A stretch of 64,000 nucleotides of DNA, from positions 88,204-152,203 of the forward strand of contig NZ_QBBX01000011.1 in assembly GCF_003073175.1 (NCBI RefSeq), in the 5' to 3' direction. A program made the translations under genes and the position numbers. The notes beneath the pieces are model-generated. The model was not told where the DNA came from, did not search any database, and saw only the letters and a list, made by a program, of their open reading frames with translations. This document shows, piece by piece, positions 10,248 through 18,804 of this stretch (position 1 is the stretch's first letter; each line of letters starts with the position of its first letter). This DNA is from Peribacillus acanthi (GTDB taxonomy: Bacteria; Bacillota; Bacilli; Bacillales; DSM-1321).

Positions 10248-10723
10248 TATTCAACCACCTCGATTCTTGAATTCATCATATGGTGACCTACTCCACAATA
10301 TTCATTGCAAAGGATCAGGAATTCTCCTGTTTTATCAAAAGTTGCTACGTATTCTGAAATAAAGCCTGGCTCCAACATCATGTTTATATTAGTACCAGCT
10401 ACTTCAAAACCATGAATAACATCTTTTGTAGTTGCCATGATTTTAACTTTAGATCCTTTTGGTATTTCTACTTTTCCAGGATTGTAATTGAATGCAGATG
10501 CTACAAAAACCAATTCATAATCCCAATCCTTACCTTCGACTTTTTTTAGTCCAGGTTCATTGAATGGCGCTGTAGTATCCACTTTTTCTGGATCAATAGT
10601 AGCTAAGCAACTCGGTGGCTGATTTCCCATATAGAATGCGCTGACTCCTATTACAGAAAGGAATACAAGTAAAGTTCCAACCCCAAATATGAGCCATATT
10701 TTTTCGAATTTATGCATATGCAT
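10247..10723 (-). CDS. cbaB: Cytochrome c oxidase subunit II (CuA)
   Basis: A 158-residue protein with one N-terminal membrane anchor and an extracytoplasmic cupredoxin domain. The CuA ligands are visible: His in HGFEV, and Cys, Glu, Cys, His and Met in CNEYCGVGHHMM. This supports cytochrome c rather than quinol as electron donor. It is the middle gene of the three-gene operon, 21 bases after the small subunit. Confidence 0.93.
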   Translation of the reverse strand: MHMHKFEKIWLIFGVGTLLVFLSVIGVSAFYMGNQPPSCLATIDPEKVDTTAPFNEPGLKKVEGKDWDYELVFVASAFNYNPGKVEIPKGSKVKIMATTKDVIHGFEVAGTNINMMLEPGFISEYVATFDKTGEFLILCNEYCGVGHHMMNSRIEVVE

Positions 10724-10744
10724 GGCTTTTTCCTCCTCAATCTC

Positions 10745-10894
10745 TTATAAACGGTCTAAAAATAAGAAGTAAACACTTACCCATGTAATTACCAAGAAGA
10801 ATCCTAAAATGAAAACTGATGCTAATGTGCCTTTCAGAGAAGAATGATCCTCAATTTGGGTCTTTGCTTTATTTTTTAATTCTGGCTGAGCCAT
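10745..10894 (-). CDS. Small single-span oxidase subunit (IIA-like)
   Basis: A 49-residue protein: soluble N-terminus (MAQPELKNKAKTQIEDHSS), one hydrophobic span (ASVFILGFFLVITWVSVYFLF) of about 21 residues and a short tail. First gene of the oxidase operon, with AAGGGAGTGGAG before the ATG. Size, topology and place match subunit IIA, the small helix that supplies the missing helix of the short subunit II in ba3 oxidases. Confidence 0.85.
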   Translation of the reverse strand: MAQPELKNKAKTQIEDHSSLKGTLASVFILGFFLVITWVSVYFLFLDRL

Positions 10895-10949
10895 TTTCTC
10901 CACTCCCTTCAGTGAGATTCAATTAATGATTACAAATTCATCATACAAA

Positions 10950-10994
10950 ACAATTTGTGGAATTCTAGTTGGTTTTTCCTGTTTCACAAATTGT
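10950..10994. promoter_or_regulatory. 10-bp dyad in oxidase leader
   Basis: ACAATTTGTG at 10950-10959 and its exact complement at 10985-10994, separated by 25 bases, in the predicted 5' leader of the oxidase operon. The half site TTGTGAA resembles half of a Rex operator. It could be an operator or an mRNA stem. Confidence 0.45.
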
Positions 10995-11011
10995 TCATTC
11001 GTTTCTTATCT

Positions 11012-11057
11012 ACTATCTTAATAGGATAAAATTGCTACAACAGTGATTAATGTCACT
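11012..11057 (-). promoter_or_regulatory. Candidate Fnr-dependent promoter of oxidase operon
   Basis: On the minus strand, AGTGA-N6-TCACT at 11057-11042 differs by one base from the Bacillus Fnr box TGTGA-N6-TCACT. It is followed by a possible -35 TTGTAG (11040-11035), a 17-base spacer and a -10-like GATAGT (11017-11012). The box centre falls about 44 bases before the expected start, near the class II activator position. The remainder of the gap to 11314 shows no gene. Confidence 0.5.
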
Positions 11058-11323
11058 CTTACCTAGTGTAAGATGTGAAATAAATGTGAAGTTTTGTTTT
11101 TTTATAGATACTTTTGGAATAAGGATTGATGTGGCTCAGTGGTAGCGATGGTTCGTAGTAATTGCTTATGGAATCAAATAGCTGGGGATTGTAATCTTTA
11201 CTAGCAACAAAAGTCGGAACAAAAAGGTTTAAAAATCATAAGATCTTTTTCATTATTCATTAACCATTTGATAAGCAAATAAATATACTATTACAATTAT
11301 ATTTGTAAAAAGGAATGGTGGTT

Positions 11324-11479
11324 TTGAATACTCGCTATTGTATATTTTGCAAGACTTTATCTGAAAAAGGAAATCGATGTTCCGCATGTGGAAGATCTGA
11401 ATTTCAACTTATTGAAATTCAAGTGCAAAAGCATGACCAATTTATCAAGCCAGAGACTTTTAATAATGATAAAAAGTAA
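11324..11479 (+). CDS. Small zinc-ribbon protein
   Basis: About 51 residues with two CxxC knuckles (YCIFCKT and RCSACGRS) spaced as a zinc ribbon, then a charged tail. TTG at 11324 is used because AAGGA lies 9 bases before it; an in-frame ATG at 11315 touches the ribosome site. No partner is obvious. Function unknown; zinc binding is inferred from the cysteines. Confidence 0.6.
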   Translation: MNTRYCIFCKTLSEKGNRCSACGRSEFQLIEIQVQKHDQFIKPETFNNDKK

Positions 11480-11638
11480 AGTATAGGGTGACTCATAAAA
11501 AATAAACCATTATATCTCTAACTTAGAGTGAATGGGGTTTTAGAGTCCCCCTTATCTTATTCTTTTGAAAACGAAATACTTTAAGATAATGTGAATGCAT
11601 GATTAAATAAAAGTATTAATGTTTGGGAGGGAATGTAT

Positions 11639-12412
11639 ATGTATTTGCCAAGTTTTAATTTGAATGGAAAGACGGTATTGGTTACTGGTGCGGGAAGAGG
11701 AATTGGACAAGCTATTGCGGTAGGAATGGCTGAAGCAGGAGCAAATATAGTTTTACTGGCACGTACTGAAAAGGATTTGTTACATACGTCCAAAACGATT
11801 CAAGAAAAAGGAAAGCAAGCGTTACCAATAGTAACTGATGTTACTAATCGTGAACAGGTTCAAAAAGCAGTCAAACAAGCAGCTGAACATTTTGGAACTA
11901 TTGATGTTCTTGTTAATAATGCTGGAATGAATATTCGCTCAAAAGCATTGAATGTTACTGACGAAGAGTGGGGAACAATCATGGACACCAATTTAAAATC
12001 GGCTTTCATGCTTTCTCAAGAAACAGCTAGAATTATGAAGGAAAACGGTACTCAAGGAAGTATTTTATCTATTTCTTCTGTAGCAGGGCATATAGCTTTG
12101 AGGACGGGGGTAGTGTATGCTTCAACGAAAGCCGCAATGATTCAAATGACTAAGGTTCTTGCTTTTGAATGGGCTGAATATGGCATTAGGGTCAATAGCA
12201 TTGGACCTTGGTATTTTAAAACCCCATTGACCGAGAAGCTGTTAGCGGACGAAGAATACCTAAAAGACATCTTAGCAGTAACACCTCTTAATAGGGTGGG
12301 AGAACTTTCCGAGCTAGTCGGACCAGCTGTCTTCTTATCATCTGAGGCTGCGAATTATATTACAGGACAGACATTGTTTGTTGATGGTGGGATGACCATC
12401 CAAGGATTTTAA
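11639..12412 (+). CDS. Short-chain dehydrogenase/reductase
   Basis: Classical SDR oxidoreductase of about 257 residues. Visible features are the nucleotide loop TGAGRGIG near the N-terminus, the NNAG motif, SISS (catalytic Ser region), the YASTK catalytic Tyr/Lys pair and the C-terminal GQTLFVDGG. It resembles gluconate 5-dehydrogenase or 3-oxoacyl-ACP-reductase-like SDRs, but the substrate cannot be set from sequence. The second ATG (11639) has GGGAGG 8 bases upstream; the first ATG at 11633 is only 2 bases from it. Confidence 0.9.
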   Translation: MYLPSFNLNGKTVLVTGAGRGIGQAIAVGMAEAGANIVLLARTEKDLLHTSKTIQEKGKQALPIVTDVTNREQVQKAVKQAAEHFGTIDVLVNNAGMNIRSKALNVTDEEWGTIMDTNLKSAFMLSQETARIMKENGTQGSILSISSVAGHIALRTGVVYASTKAAMIQMTKVLAFEWAEYGIRVNSIGPWYFKTPLTEKLLADEEYLKDILAVTPLNRVGELSELVGPAVFLSSEAANYITGQTLFVDGGMTIQGF

Positions 12413-12436
12413 ATTTCTACATCTGAAATAGAAGCG

Positions 12437-12480
12437 AAAAAGGTTGTAGAGGTAAAGTTTTACTTTATCCCTACAACCTT
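12437..12480 (-). terminator. Terminator of CheX-like gene
   Basis: AAGGTTGTAG stem with an internal mismatch and extended TAAAGT pairing; on the minus strand it ends in TTTTT. Confidence 0.85.
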
Positions 12481-12515
12481 AAAAAATGAATCTAAAAATT
12501 AATAATACAAACTTA

Positions 12516-12968
12516 TTAATTTTCTACCATTAGGATAATGCTCATTTTTCCAATATCCTCAAACGATAATGGGAGGCAAAGAGCTTTTTCGAAACCAAAT
12601 AATTTAGTTTCGCCTAATAGCACTGTTGGTGGGGTAATGTCCATTTCTACCCCTTTCTGTGCGATGCTTGTCGCTAAGTTTCCTGCTAGCATATTCCCCA
12701 GCTCTCCAGCAAAAGATTGTAGCATCTCACCTTCAATAGGCATGCCGAACATAGATTGTCCAATTCTTCCGATTACTTCTTCATTTCCTTCAATGATCAA
12801 TCTTCCTCTTACATCACCGGTCATGCCAATTAGGACTCCTAAAGAAACCTGCTTATAAGGTTGTTTTATCAGCGTTGGCTTATCTATTTGAATAGGAAGG
12901 GGAATCACAGATTTTACCGAATCGATGGTACCATTCAAAACATTGGTAATAGATGCACTAATTGACAT
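12516..12968 (-). CDS. CheX-like chemotaxis phosphatase
   Basis: A 150-residue CheC/CheX-fold protein. The sequence GELGNMLAGN carries the ExxN signature that in CheX positions the water attacking CheY-phosphate. Only one such helix is seen, as in CheX rather than two-site CheC. It stands alone, away from flagellar genes. GGAGGAA lies 6 bases before the ATG at 12968; the open frame begins five codons upstream. Confidence 0.85.
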   Translation of the reverse strand: MSISASITNVLNGTIDSVKSVIPLPIQIDKPTLIKQPYKQVSLGVLIGMTGDVRGRLIIEGNEEVIGRIGQSMFGMPIEGEMLQSFAGELGNMLAGNLATSIAQKGVEMDITPPTVLLGETKLFGFEKALCLPLSFEDIGKMSIILMVEN

Positions 12969-13163
12969 TTGAACTTCCTCCAAAACGATGACTTACATCT
13001 AATAATACCAAAAAAGATGAGTATAAAGTCTATGAAAATAATAAATTTTTTGATTTTTATTAATATATTCATTAAAAAGTCACGACTTACTTCCTAGAAG
13101 ATAAAGAATCAAAAATATGGAATTGGATAAGATATCCTTATCATAGTAAAAGGTGGAAGATGT

Positions 13164-14258
13164 ATGCCCTCTATAATTAGTATGTCTTCAATAAAATTGC
13201 CAAATAAAATCTCCCAATCGAATGCAATGGAATTTGCTCACGAAATGTTTGGAAATTCCTTCAAGGATATTAATAGATTGATGAAAATCTTTGAGAATGG
13301 CCAGGTCGATTCCAGACATTTTGCCATGCCACTTGATTGGTTTAGAAATCGACATGGATTTGAAGAAAAAAATGAATTATATATTAAAATTGCTACGGAA
13401 TATGGAGCAATGGCAATTCAGGAATGCCTATGTAACCCACAATTTCTTACAAATACATATCATAAAGAACAAATTGATGCTTTCATATTTGTCTCCAGCA
13501 CTGGAATCAGCACCCCAACCATCGATGCTCGAATCATGAATCATCTTTCTTTTTCACCACATATAAAGCGAATTCCTTTATGGGGGCTAGGATGTGCTGG
13601 GGGGGCAGCAGGATTGGCTCGGGCTTTTGATTACTGTAAGGCATATCCAAAAGAAAGCGTACTCGTTCTTTGTGTAGAACTATGCAGTTTAACATTCCAA
13701 AAAGATGATATATCTAAAAGTAATTTAGTCGGGACCTCGTTATTTGCTGATGGTATCGCTTGCGCATTAGTCTGCGGTGATGAATCAAATGCAAGAAATT
13801 ATGTAAAATCCAATCATGTTCCGCAAATTTTAGCTACCTGTTCGACACTAATGCCAGATTCTTTGGATGTAATGGGGTGGGAGGTTAAGGATAATGGGTT
13901 GTACGTAATTTTTTCTAAAGATATACCAACTATTATTGAAAGCTGGCTTAAGCCTAATGTTGAAGAATTCTTACAAGACAATGGACTATCTTTACATGAT
14001 GTATCGCATTTTATTGCGCATCCAGGCGGTAAAAAAGTGTTGGATGCTTACCAACATTCACTTGGTTTTAATGAAGATATGCTAAAGGTTTCTTCAGAAG
14101 TATTAAAGGAGTTTGGAAATATGTCTTCCGCTACCATTTTGTATGTAATGGAAAGGTTTATGGAACGGAATGTTTCAGAAGGCGAATATGGATTAGCTGC
14201 CGCACTTGGCCCTGGTTTCTCTTCAGAACAAGTATTGGTGAGGTGGGAGAATGTTTAA
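13164..14258 (+). CDS. bpsA: Type III polyketide synthase BpsA/BcsA
   Basis: Chalcone/stilbene-synthase-fold enzyme of 364 residues. The Cys-His-Asn catalytic set is present: Cys144 in GLGCAGGAAG, His286 in IAHPGGKK and Asn319 in FGNMSSAT. In B. subtilis the orthologue condenses long-chain acyl-CoA with malonyl-CoA to alkylpyrones. The next gene overlaps its end by 8 bases and encodes the matching methyltransferase. Start ATG 13164 follows AGGTGGAAG; an out-of-frame ATG lies 4 bases upstream. Confidence 0.94.
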   Translation: MPSIISMSSIKLPNKISQSNAMEFAHEMFGNSFKDINRLMKIFENGQVDSRHFAMPLDWFRNRHGFEEKNELYIKIATEYGAMAIQECLCNPQFLTNTYHKEQIDAFIFVSSTGISTPTIDARIMNHLSFSPHIKRIPLWGLGCAGGAAGLARAFDYCKAYPKESVLVLCVELCSLTFQKDDISKSNLVGTSLFADGIACALVCGDESNARNYVKSNHVPQILATCSTLMPDSLDVMGWEVKDNGLYVIFSKDIPTIIESWLKPNVEEFLQDNGLSLHDVSHFIAHPGGKKVLDAYQHSLGFNEDMLKVSSEVLKEFGNMSSATILYVMERFMERNVSEGEYGLAAALGPGFSSEQVLVRWENV

Positions 14259-14775
14259 ATGGTTTTTATTATTTATCCTTCTACAACGTGCCATTGAATT
14301 AGGGATTGCTAAAAGTAATGAAAAATGGATGAAAAAAAATGGTGGGGTGGAATTTGGGCAGACGCATTATATTTGGATGATTGCTATGCACACTCTATTT
14401 TTCATATCCTTGTTTATGGAAGTGACATTATTTCATAAATCTCCATCTAGGATTTGGCTATTACTTTTAATCGTATTTATACTTGCCCAGATTATTAGAG
14501 TATGGGCTCTTTATTCTTTAGGAAGGTATTGGAACACTAAGATAATAGTTATTCCAAATGCAAATATCGTTAAAAAGGGACCATATCGTTACTTGCGACA
14601 TCCAAATTATTTAATTGTTGCACTTGAAATTGCAGTGGTTTCTCTATTATTTAATGCAGTCTTCACCTTCGTTCTATTTTCATTTGCAAATGCTGTAATG
14701 ATGTTAGTAAGAATTCCGATGGAAGAACAAGCTTTAAGAACATTAACAAATTATAGTGATCATTTTCGAAAATGA
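14251..14775 (+). CDS. bpsB: Isoprenylcysteine-methyltransferase-like membrane enzyme BpsB
   Basis: Integral membrane methyltransferase of the ICMT/YpbQ family, 174 residues with about five spans. The family signature is GPYRYLRHPNY followed by the C-terminal EEQAL segment that binds SAM. It overlaps bpsA by 8 bases, so translation is coupled; the known B. subtilis partner methylates alkylpyrones to methyl ethers. Confidence 0.92.
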   Translation: MFKWFLLFILLQRAIELGIAKSNEKWMKKNGGVEFGQTHYIWMIAMHTLFFISLFMEVTLFHKSPSRIWLLLLIVFILAQIIRVWALYSLGRYWNTKIIVIPNANIVKKGPYRYLRHPNYLIVALEIAVVSLLFNAVFTFVLFSFANAVMMLVRIPMEEQALRTLTNYSDHFRK

Positions 14776-14817
14776 AGTTGGAATGAAAGCATAAGTTAAC
14801 TATGGTAAAAAAACTTA

Positions 14818-14872
14818 TTGAAAATGATTATCGTTTTTGATACTATCTAATTGAACATGAAAATTATTCTCA
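14818..14872 (+). promoter_or_regulatory. Promoter with two Fur-box-like sites
   Basis: -35 TTGAAA (14818-14823), 17-base spacer and -10 TACTAT (14841-14846). TGAAAATGATTATCG (14819-14833) matches 12 of 14 defined positions of the Bacillus Fur 7-1-7 box. A second, TGAAAATTATTCTCA (14858-14872), also matches 12 of 14 and lies just downstream of the expected start. Together they straddle the promoter. Confidence 0.7.
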
Positions 14873-14904
14873 TTTAAATTAAACTGTCAAAGGCGGTGCA
14901 TGAC

Positions 14905-15003
14905 ATGGTGTGGTTATTAGTGGCATCAACGATTGCTACATATAGTCTTGTAATGAAACACGTTCTAAACAACGTTCAAGGCGCAGTGAATTCAAATAAT
15001 TAA
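14905..15003 (+). CDS. 32-residue small membrane protein under Fur-like control
   Basis: MVWLLVASTIATYSLVMKHV is one hydrophobic helix, followed by a short polar tail ending in Asn residues. AGGCGG lies 8 bases before the ATG. The gene has its own promoter and its own terminator, so the transcript is only about 220 bases. No recognised family; the known Fur-regulated small proteins FbpA/B/C differ visibly. The RNA itself could also act as a regulator. Confidence 0.6.
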   Translation: MVWLLVASTIATYSLVMKHVLNNVQGAVNSNN

Positions 15004-15035
15004 ACGATTTAATATCATAAAAAGTAATTTTGTTT

Positions 15036-15070
15036 ATGACCAGAGCATTTGCCCCTGGTCATTTTATTTT
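15036..15070 (+). terminator. Terminator of Fur-controlled unit
   Basis: ATGACCAG paired with CTGGTCAT (8 bp, 11-base loop), followed by TTTATTTTG. Confidence 0.85.
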
Positions 15071-15125
15071 GTTCAGAAATCGATTACAATGAAGGCATAT
15101 CGTAAAACAAGGGGAAAAAATAATA

Positions 15126-18100
15126 ATGATTAAAACAACTATGAATCATAACACTTTAATTCAATCTCTCTTTTCAATATTTCAAACATTTGAGAAAAAC
15201 GGAGATTTGCAAAGTGCAGAAAAAATGAAACAGTTAATACAAAAAACCAATGAAAGGGAACATATTATAGCTCTTTGTGGTCATTTTTCAGCTGGAAAAT
15301 CGAGCATGATCAACTTTCTGCTGGGGGAGCAAGTATTGCCTTCTAGTCCAATCCCAACTAGTGCAAACCTAGTTAAAGTCATGAGTGGAGAGGAATTTGC
15401 TAAAGTATTCTATTTTCATGACGAACCTGCACTGTTTCCTGCCCCATATGACTTAAAAGAAGTAAAAAAATACTGTAAGGATGGAGACGCAGTAAAGGAA
15501 ATTCATATTTCCTCCCCGGTGTTTCCATTACCTTCTAAATGCTCTATTATGGATACACCAGGCATTGACTCTACAGATGATGCCCATCGAGTGTCTACAG
15601 AATCAGCATTGCATTTAGCGGATATCATTTTTTATGTAATGGACTATAATCATGTACAATCTGAAGTGAATTTTTTATTTACGAAAGAACTGACTGATGC
15701 AGGGAAAAAACTATACTTAATCGTCAACATGATTGACAAGCACGAAGATAAAGAATTGAGCTTTGATACATTTCAAAATTCGGTGGAACAAGCTTTTGCT
15801 GAATGGAATGTTAAGCCAGAAGGAATATTCTATACGTCAGTAAGAGATTTGGATCATCCAAAAAACGATATCCAGACTGTTAAATCACTCATGTTTGAAA
15901 GTGTAAATTGGAGTGACGATTTCACACTTAATTCTATTTTTAAATCAGCTGAAAGATTAGTAGAACAGCATATACATTGGCTACAAGACCAAAATGAAGA
16001 GCGGCTTTCTGAAGAAATCCAACTTCTAGAATATATCGATGTAGATTCATTAATGACGATGGAAACAGAGCTAACAAATCTCAAAAAATCAAAGCAGGTA
16101 ATATATTCAAGCCGATTGGAAATGGAACAACAATTTCAAGAGGAATTAAGCAAAACGCTAAACAATGCGTACTTAATGCCAGCGGAAACACGTGAATTAA
16201 TTCGTATGTTTATTGAATCTCAGCAAAAAACCTTCAAAGTAGGGCTTCTTTTTTCAAAAGGGAAGACTGAACAAACACGATTGGATAGAGAGAAAAATCT
16301 ATTTGACAGTCTCAAAGAAAGAATTCAGACACAGCTTGACTGGTCCATTAAGGAACTCTGTTTGTCTGCAATCAATAATTTGAATTTATATTTGCCTAAT
16401 CTTGAAAAGTCCATTCAAGAGATATCAATAGCACTTCCTGAACAACAAATTAAAGACATGGTTAAGGAACAATCAACAATTACAGGTGATTATGTCCTTC
16501 TATTTAGTAACGAAGTGGCGGATTTATTAAAAAAACAGGCAAGACAATTGGCTAGGAGATTTTTTGAAGAAATTCAGAAAGAGCATAATAAAGCATTAGA
16601 AGAGCAATTGTCCCAGATGACAGCAAGAATGAATGAAATAGAGAAATTTGTTGTTGCGAGTGAAAAAGTAAAACATGGAAAAATACGTTTAGCACAATAT
16701 TCACAGGAGTTTCAACAAGCTCTCACACATGCTCCTGAAAACATGGATCCACAACCAATCTTAGAAAAATGGGCAAATGATGAAAAGATAATGAGAATTA
16801 TCTCAAACCCAAAAGAAGAGTTAGCACCATCGATTAATACAAAAGAAGAAGTTGCAAACGAGGTTATGGTTCATGGAGATCATACTCAAGGAAATGGGAA
16901 GCATAAGCTTGAACTAGCAACAAAGAAGCTAATTCAAGCAGCAAGGTTTCTATCACCTGTTAAAGGCTTTTCACAACTTGCAAAGGAATTACAAGAAAAA
17001 GCGAAGCGACTAGATAATCAAACCTTTACCATTGCTTTGTTTGGTGCATTCAGTGCAGGTAAATCAAGTTTTGCAAATGCATTAATAGGAGAGCGAATCC
17101 TTCCAGTATCACCAAATCCGACAACTGCTGTCATCAATAAAATCGTTCCTCCAACAGAGGGGCACGACCATGGTACTGCAAAAGTACGTTTGAAAAGTGA
17201 AGAAATGTTATTTGAAGACATCAAAATTGCAATGAACGCTTTTAAATTGTCTCCAAAGGATTTAGAAGATGCTTACCATATTTCCCGCAATTTTAGTTAT
17301 GATGATAGTGGGGATGGACGAGAAAAAGCCCATCTTTCATTTATTAAAGCATTTGCTTCTGGCTATCCGTTATATAAAGGACAGTTCGGAACTGAAATAA
17401 TGGTTGATATGCAAGAATTTCAGGATTTTGCAGCGAATGAAACAAAGTCCTGTCTAGTAGACTGGATCGAACTTTACTGGGATTGTGAATTTACTAGAAA
17501 TGGTATGGTACTTGTTGATACACCAGGTGCAGATTCCATTAATGCGCGCCATACGGACGCAGCGTTCGAATATATTAAAAACTCCGATGCCATTTTGTTT
17601 GTCACATATTACAATCATCCATTCTCAAAAGCCGATCGAGAATTCTTAATTCAACTAGGTAGGGTAAAGGATTCTTTTGCAATGGATAAAATGTTCTTTT
17701 TATTAAATGCAGTGGACTTGGCACAGACTGAAGAGGAATGTGAAGATGTTAAGACATATATTCAAGAGCAGTTATTAGGATTTGGAATTCGATTTCCTAA
17801 GATTTATCCGATATCTAGTAAGGAGGCAATTGCTGAAAAAACAGGAAATACTTGTTTCCAGCATGCTTTCTTGAAAGATAGTGGCATGTCGCATTTTGAA
17901 GAGGCATTTTATAGGTTCATTTCTTATGAACTAACAGACCTAGCCATTTCTTCTGCTATGAACTCTGTTTCCAATGCAGTGTTAATGCTTGAAGATATGC
18001 TGATGACCGCTAAACAATCTCATGAGCAAAAGGAGCAGACAAAACAAGCCTTTAAAGCAGAATTAGCAGCTATGAGAAGTGTTGTTGATGAAGTAGATTC

Positions 18101-18791
18101 TGAGGTTGAATTGGGAAGAATGCATAAGGAAGTAGATGAGCTATTATTTTATGCAAGACAAAGGGTATTCTTAAGATTTAGTGATTTCTTTAAGGAGTCT
18201 TTTAATCCAGCTGTTATAAAGGATGACGGTAGGGACTTAAAGCAAGCATTACAAGCCTCTTTTACAGAGTTAAAGGAGAGCTTAGGGTTTGATTTGGCCC
18301 AAGAGATGAGAGCAACAGCCTTCAGAGTTGAATTATATATTCAAAAGCTATTACAGCAAAAACAATCTGCACTATTACAAGAAATTCAAAAGGTAAGAAG
18401 AGGTATTAATCTCTCTTTTTTAGAACTGAAAAAATTAGAAGCCTTACACTTTGAAGATGCTTTCAAGACGCTAAAAGCGAGTGATTTCAAGAAAGAACTT
18501 TCGCTATTTAAAAACACTAAAAGTTTCTTCGAAAAGAATGAGAAACAAAAAATGTCAGATGCCCTTCAAGAGGGTTTGAAAAATCCAGCGCAAGATTATG
18601 CGGACCAACAAGGTCATTCCTTAAAAACCTACTACGGATCAAGTATTGAATCAGAAATTCTAGCCATTAAACAACACTTCATTAGAAGCGTAGAAGAGAT
18701 ATTCGAAGGTTATAATGAGACGTTACTAAATTCCAGTAACATTGAAGAATATGAAATCCTTGTAAAAGATATGAAAGAACTGCTGAAATAG
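15126..18791 (+). CDS. dynA: Dynamin-like GTPase DynA with two fused heads
   Basis: Bacterial dynamin-like protein of 1221 residues, close to B. subtilis DynA. Two complete GTPase modules lie in tandem: GHFSAGKSS at 52-60 with DTPGIDS, and GAFSAGKSS at 640-648 with DTPGADS. Each is followed by long helical stalks; hydrophobic paddle residues are not resolved by eye. It tethers and fuses membranes and supports resistance to phage and pore formers in B. subtilis. The gene starts after a terminator and is followed 13 bases later by a broken nucleotidyltransferase gene. Confidence 0.95.
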   Translation: MIKTTMNHNTLIQSLFSIFQTFEKNGDLQSAEKMKQLIQKTNEREHIIALCGHFSAGKSSMINFLLGEQVLPSSPIPTSANLVKVMSGEEFAKVFYFHDEPALFPAPYDLKEVKKYCKDGDAVKEIHISSPVFPLPSKCSIMDTPGIDSTDDAHRVSTESALHLADIIFYVMDYNHVQSEVNFLFTKELTDAGKKLYLIVNMIDKHEDKELSFDTFQNSVEQAFAEWNVKPEGIFYTSVRDLDHPKNDIQTVKSLMFESVNWSDDFTLNSIFKSAERLVEQHIHWLQDQNEERLSEEIQLLEYIDVDSLMTMETELTNLKKSKQVIYSSRLEMEQQFQEELSKTLNNAYLMPAETRELIRMFIESQQKTFKVGLLFSKGKTEQTRLDREKNLFDSLKERIQTQLDWSIKELCLSAINNLNLYLPNLEKSIQEISIALPEQQIKDMVKEQSTITGDYVLLFSNEVADLLKKQARQLARRFFEEIQKEHNKALEEQLSQMTARMNEIEKFVVASEKVKHGKIRLAQYSQEFQQALTHAPENMDPQPILEKWANDEKIMRIISNPKEELAPSINTKEEVANEVMVHGDHTQGNGKHKLELATKKLIQAARFLSPVKGFSQLAKELQEKAKRLDNQTFTIALFGAFSAGKSSFANALIGERILPVSPNPTTAVINKIVPPTEGHDHGTAKVRLKSEEMLFEDIKIAMNAFKLSPKDLEDAYHISRNFSYDDSGDGREKAHLSFIKAFASGYPLYKGQFGTEIMVDMQEFQDFAANETKSCLVDWIELYWDCEFTRNGMVLVDTPGADSINARHTDAAFEYIKNSDAILFVTYYNHPFSKADREFLIQLGRVKDSFAMDKMFFLLNAVDLAQTEEECEDVKTYIQEQLLGFGIRFPKIYPISSKEAIAEKTGNTCFQHAFLKDSGMSHFEEAFYRFISYELTDLAISSAMNSVSNAVLMLEDMLMTAKQSHEQKEQTKQAFKAELAAMRSVVDEVDSEVELGRMHKEVDELLFYARQRVFLRFSDFFKESFNPAVIKDDGRDLKQALQASFTELKESLGFDLAQEMRATAFRVELYIQKLLQQKQSALLQEIQKVRRGINLSFLELKKLEALHFEDAFKTLKASDFKKELSLFKNTKSFFEKNEKQKMSDALQEGLKNPAQDYADQQGHSLKTYYGSSIESEILAIKQHFIRSVEEIFEGYNETLLNSSNIEEYEILVKDMKELLK

Positions 18792-18804
18792 TAGGAGTGA
18801 TTTC

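Noticed and set aside
11126..11215. tRNA-like stretch GGCTCAGTGGTAGCG with GGTTCG nearby
   Set aside because: Only a D-arm-like piece; no acceptor stem, anticodon arm or T-arm at proper spacing could be paired.
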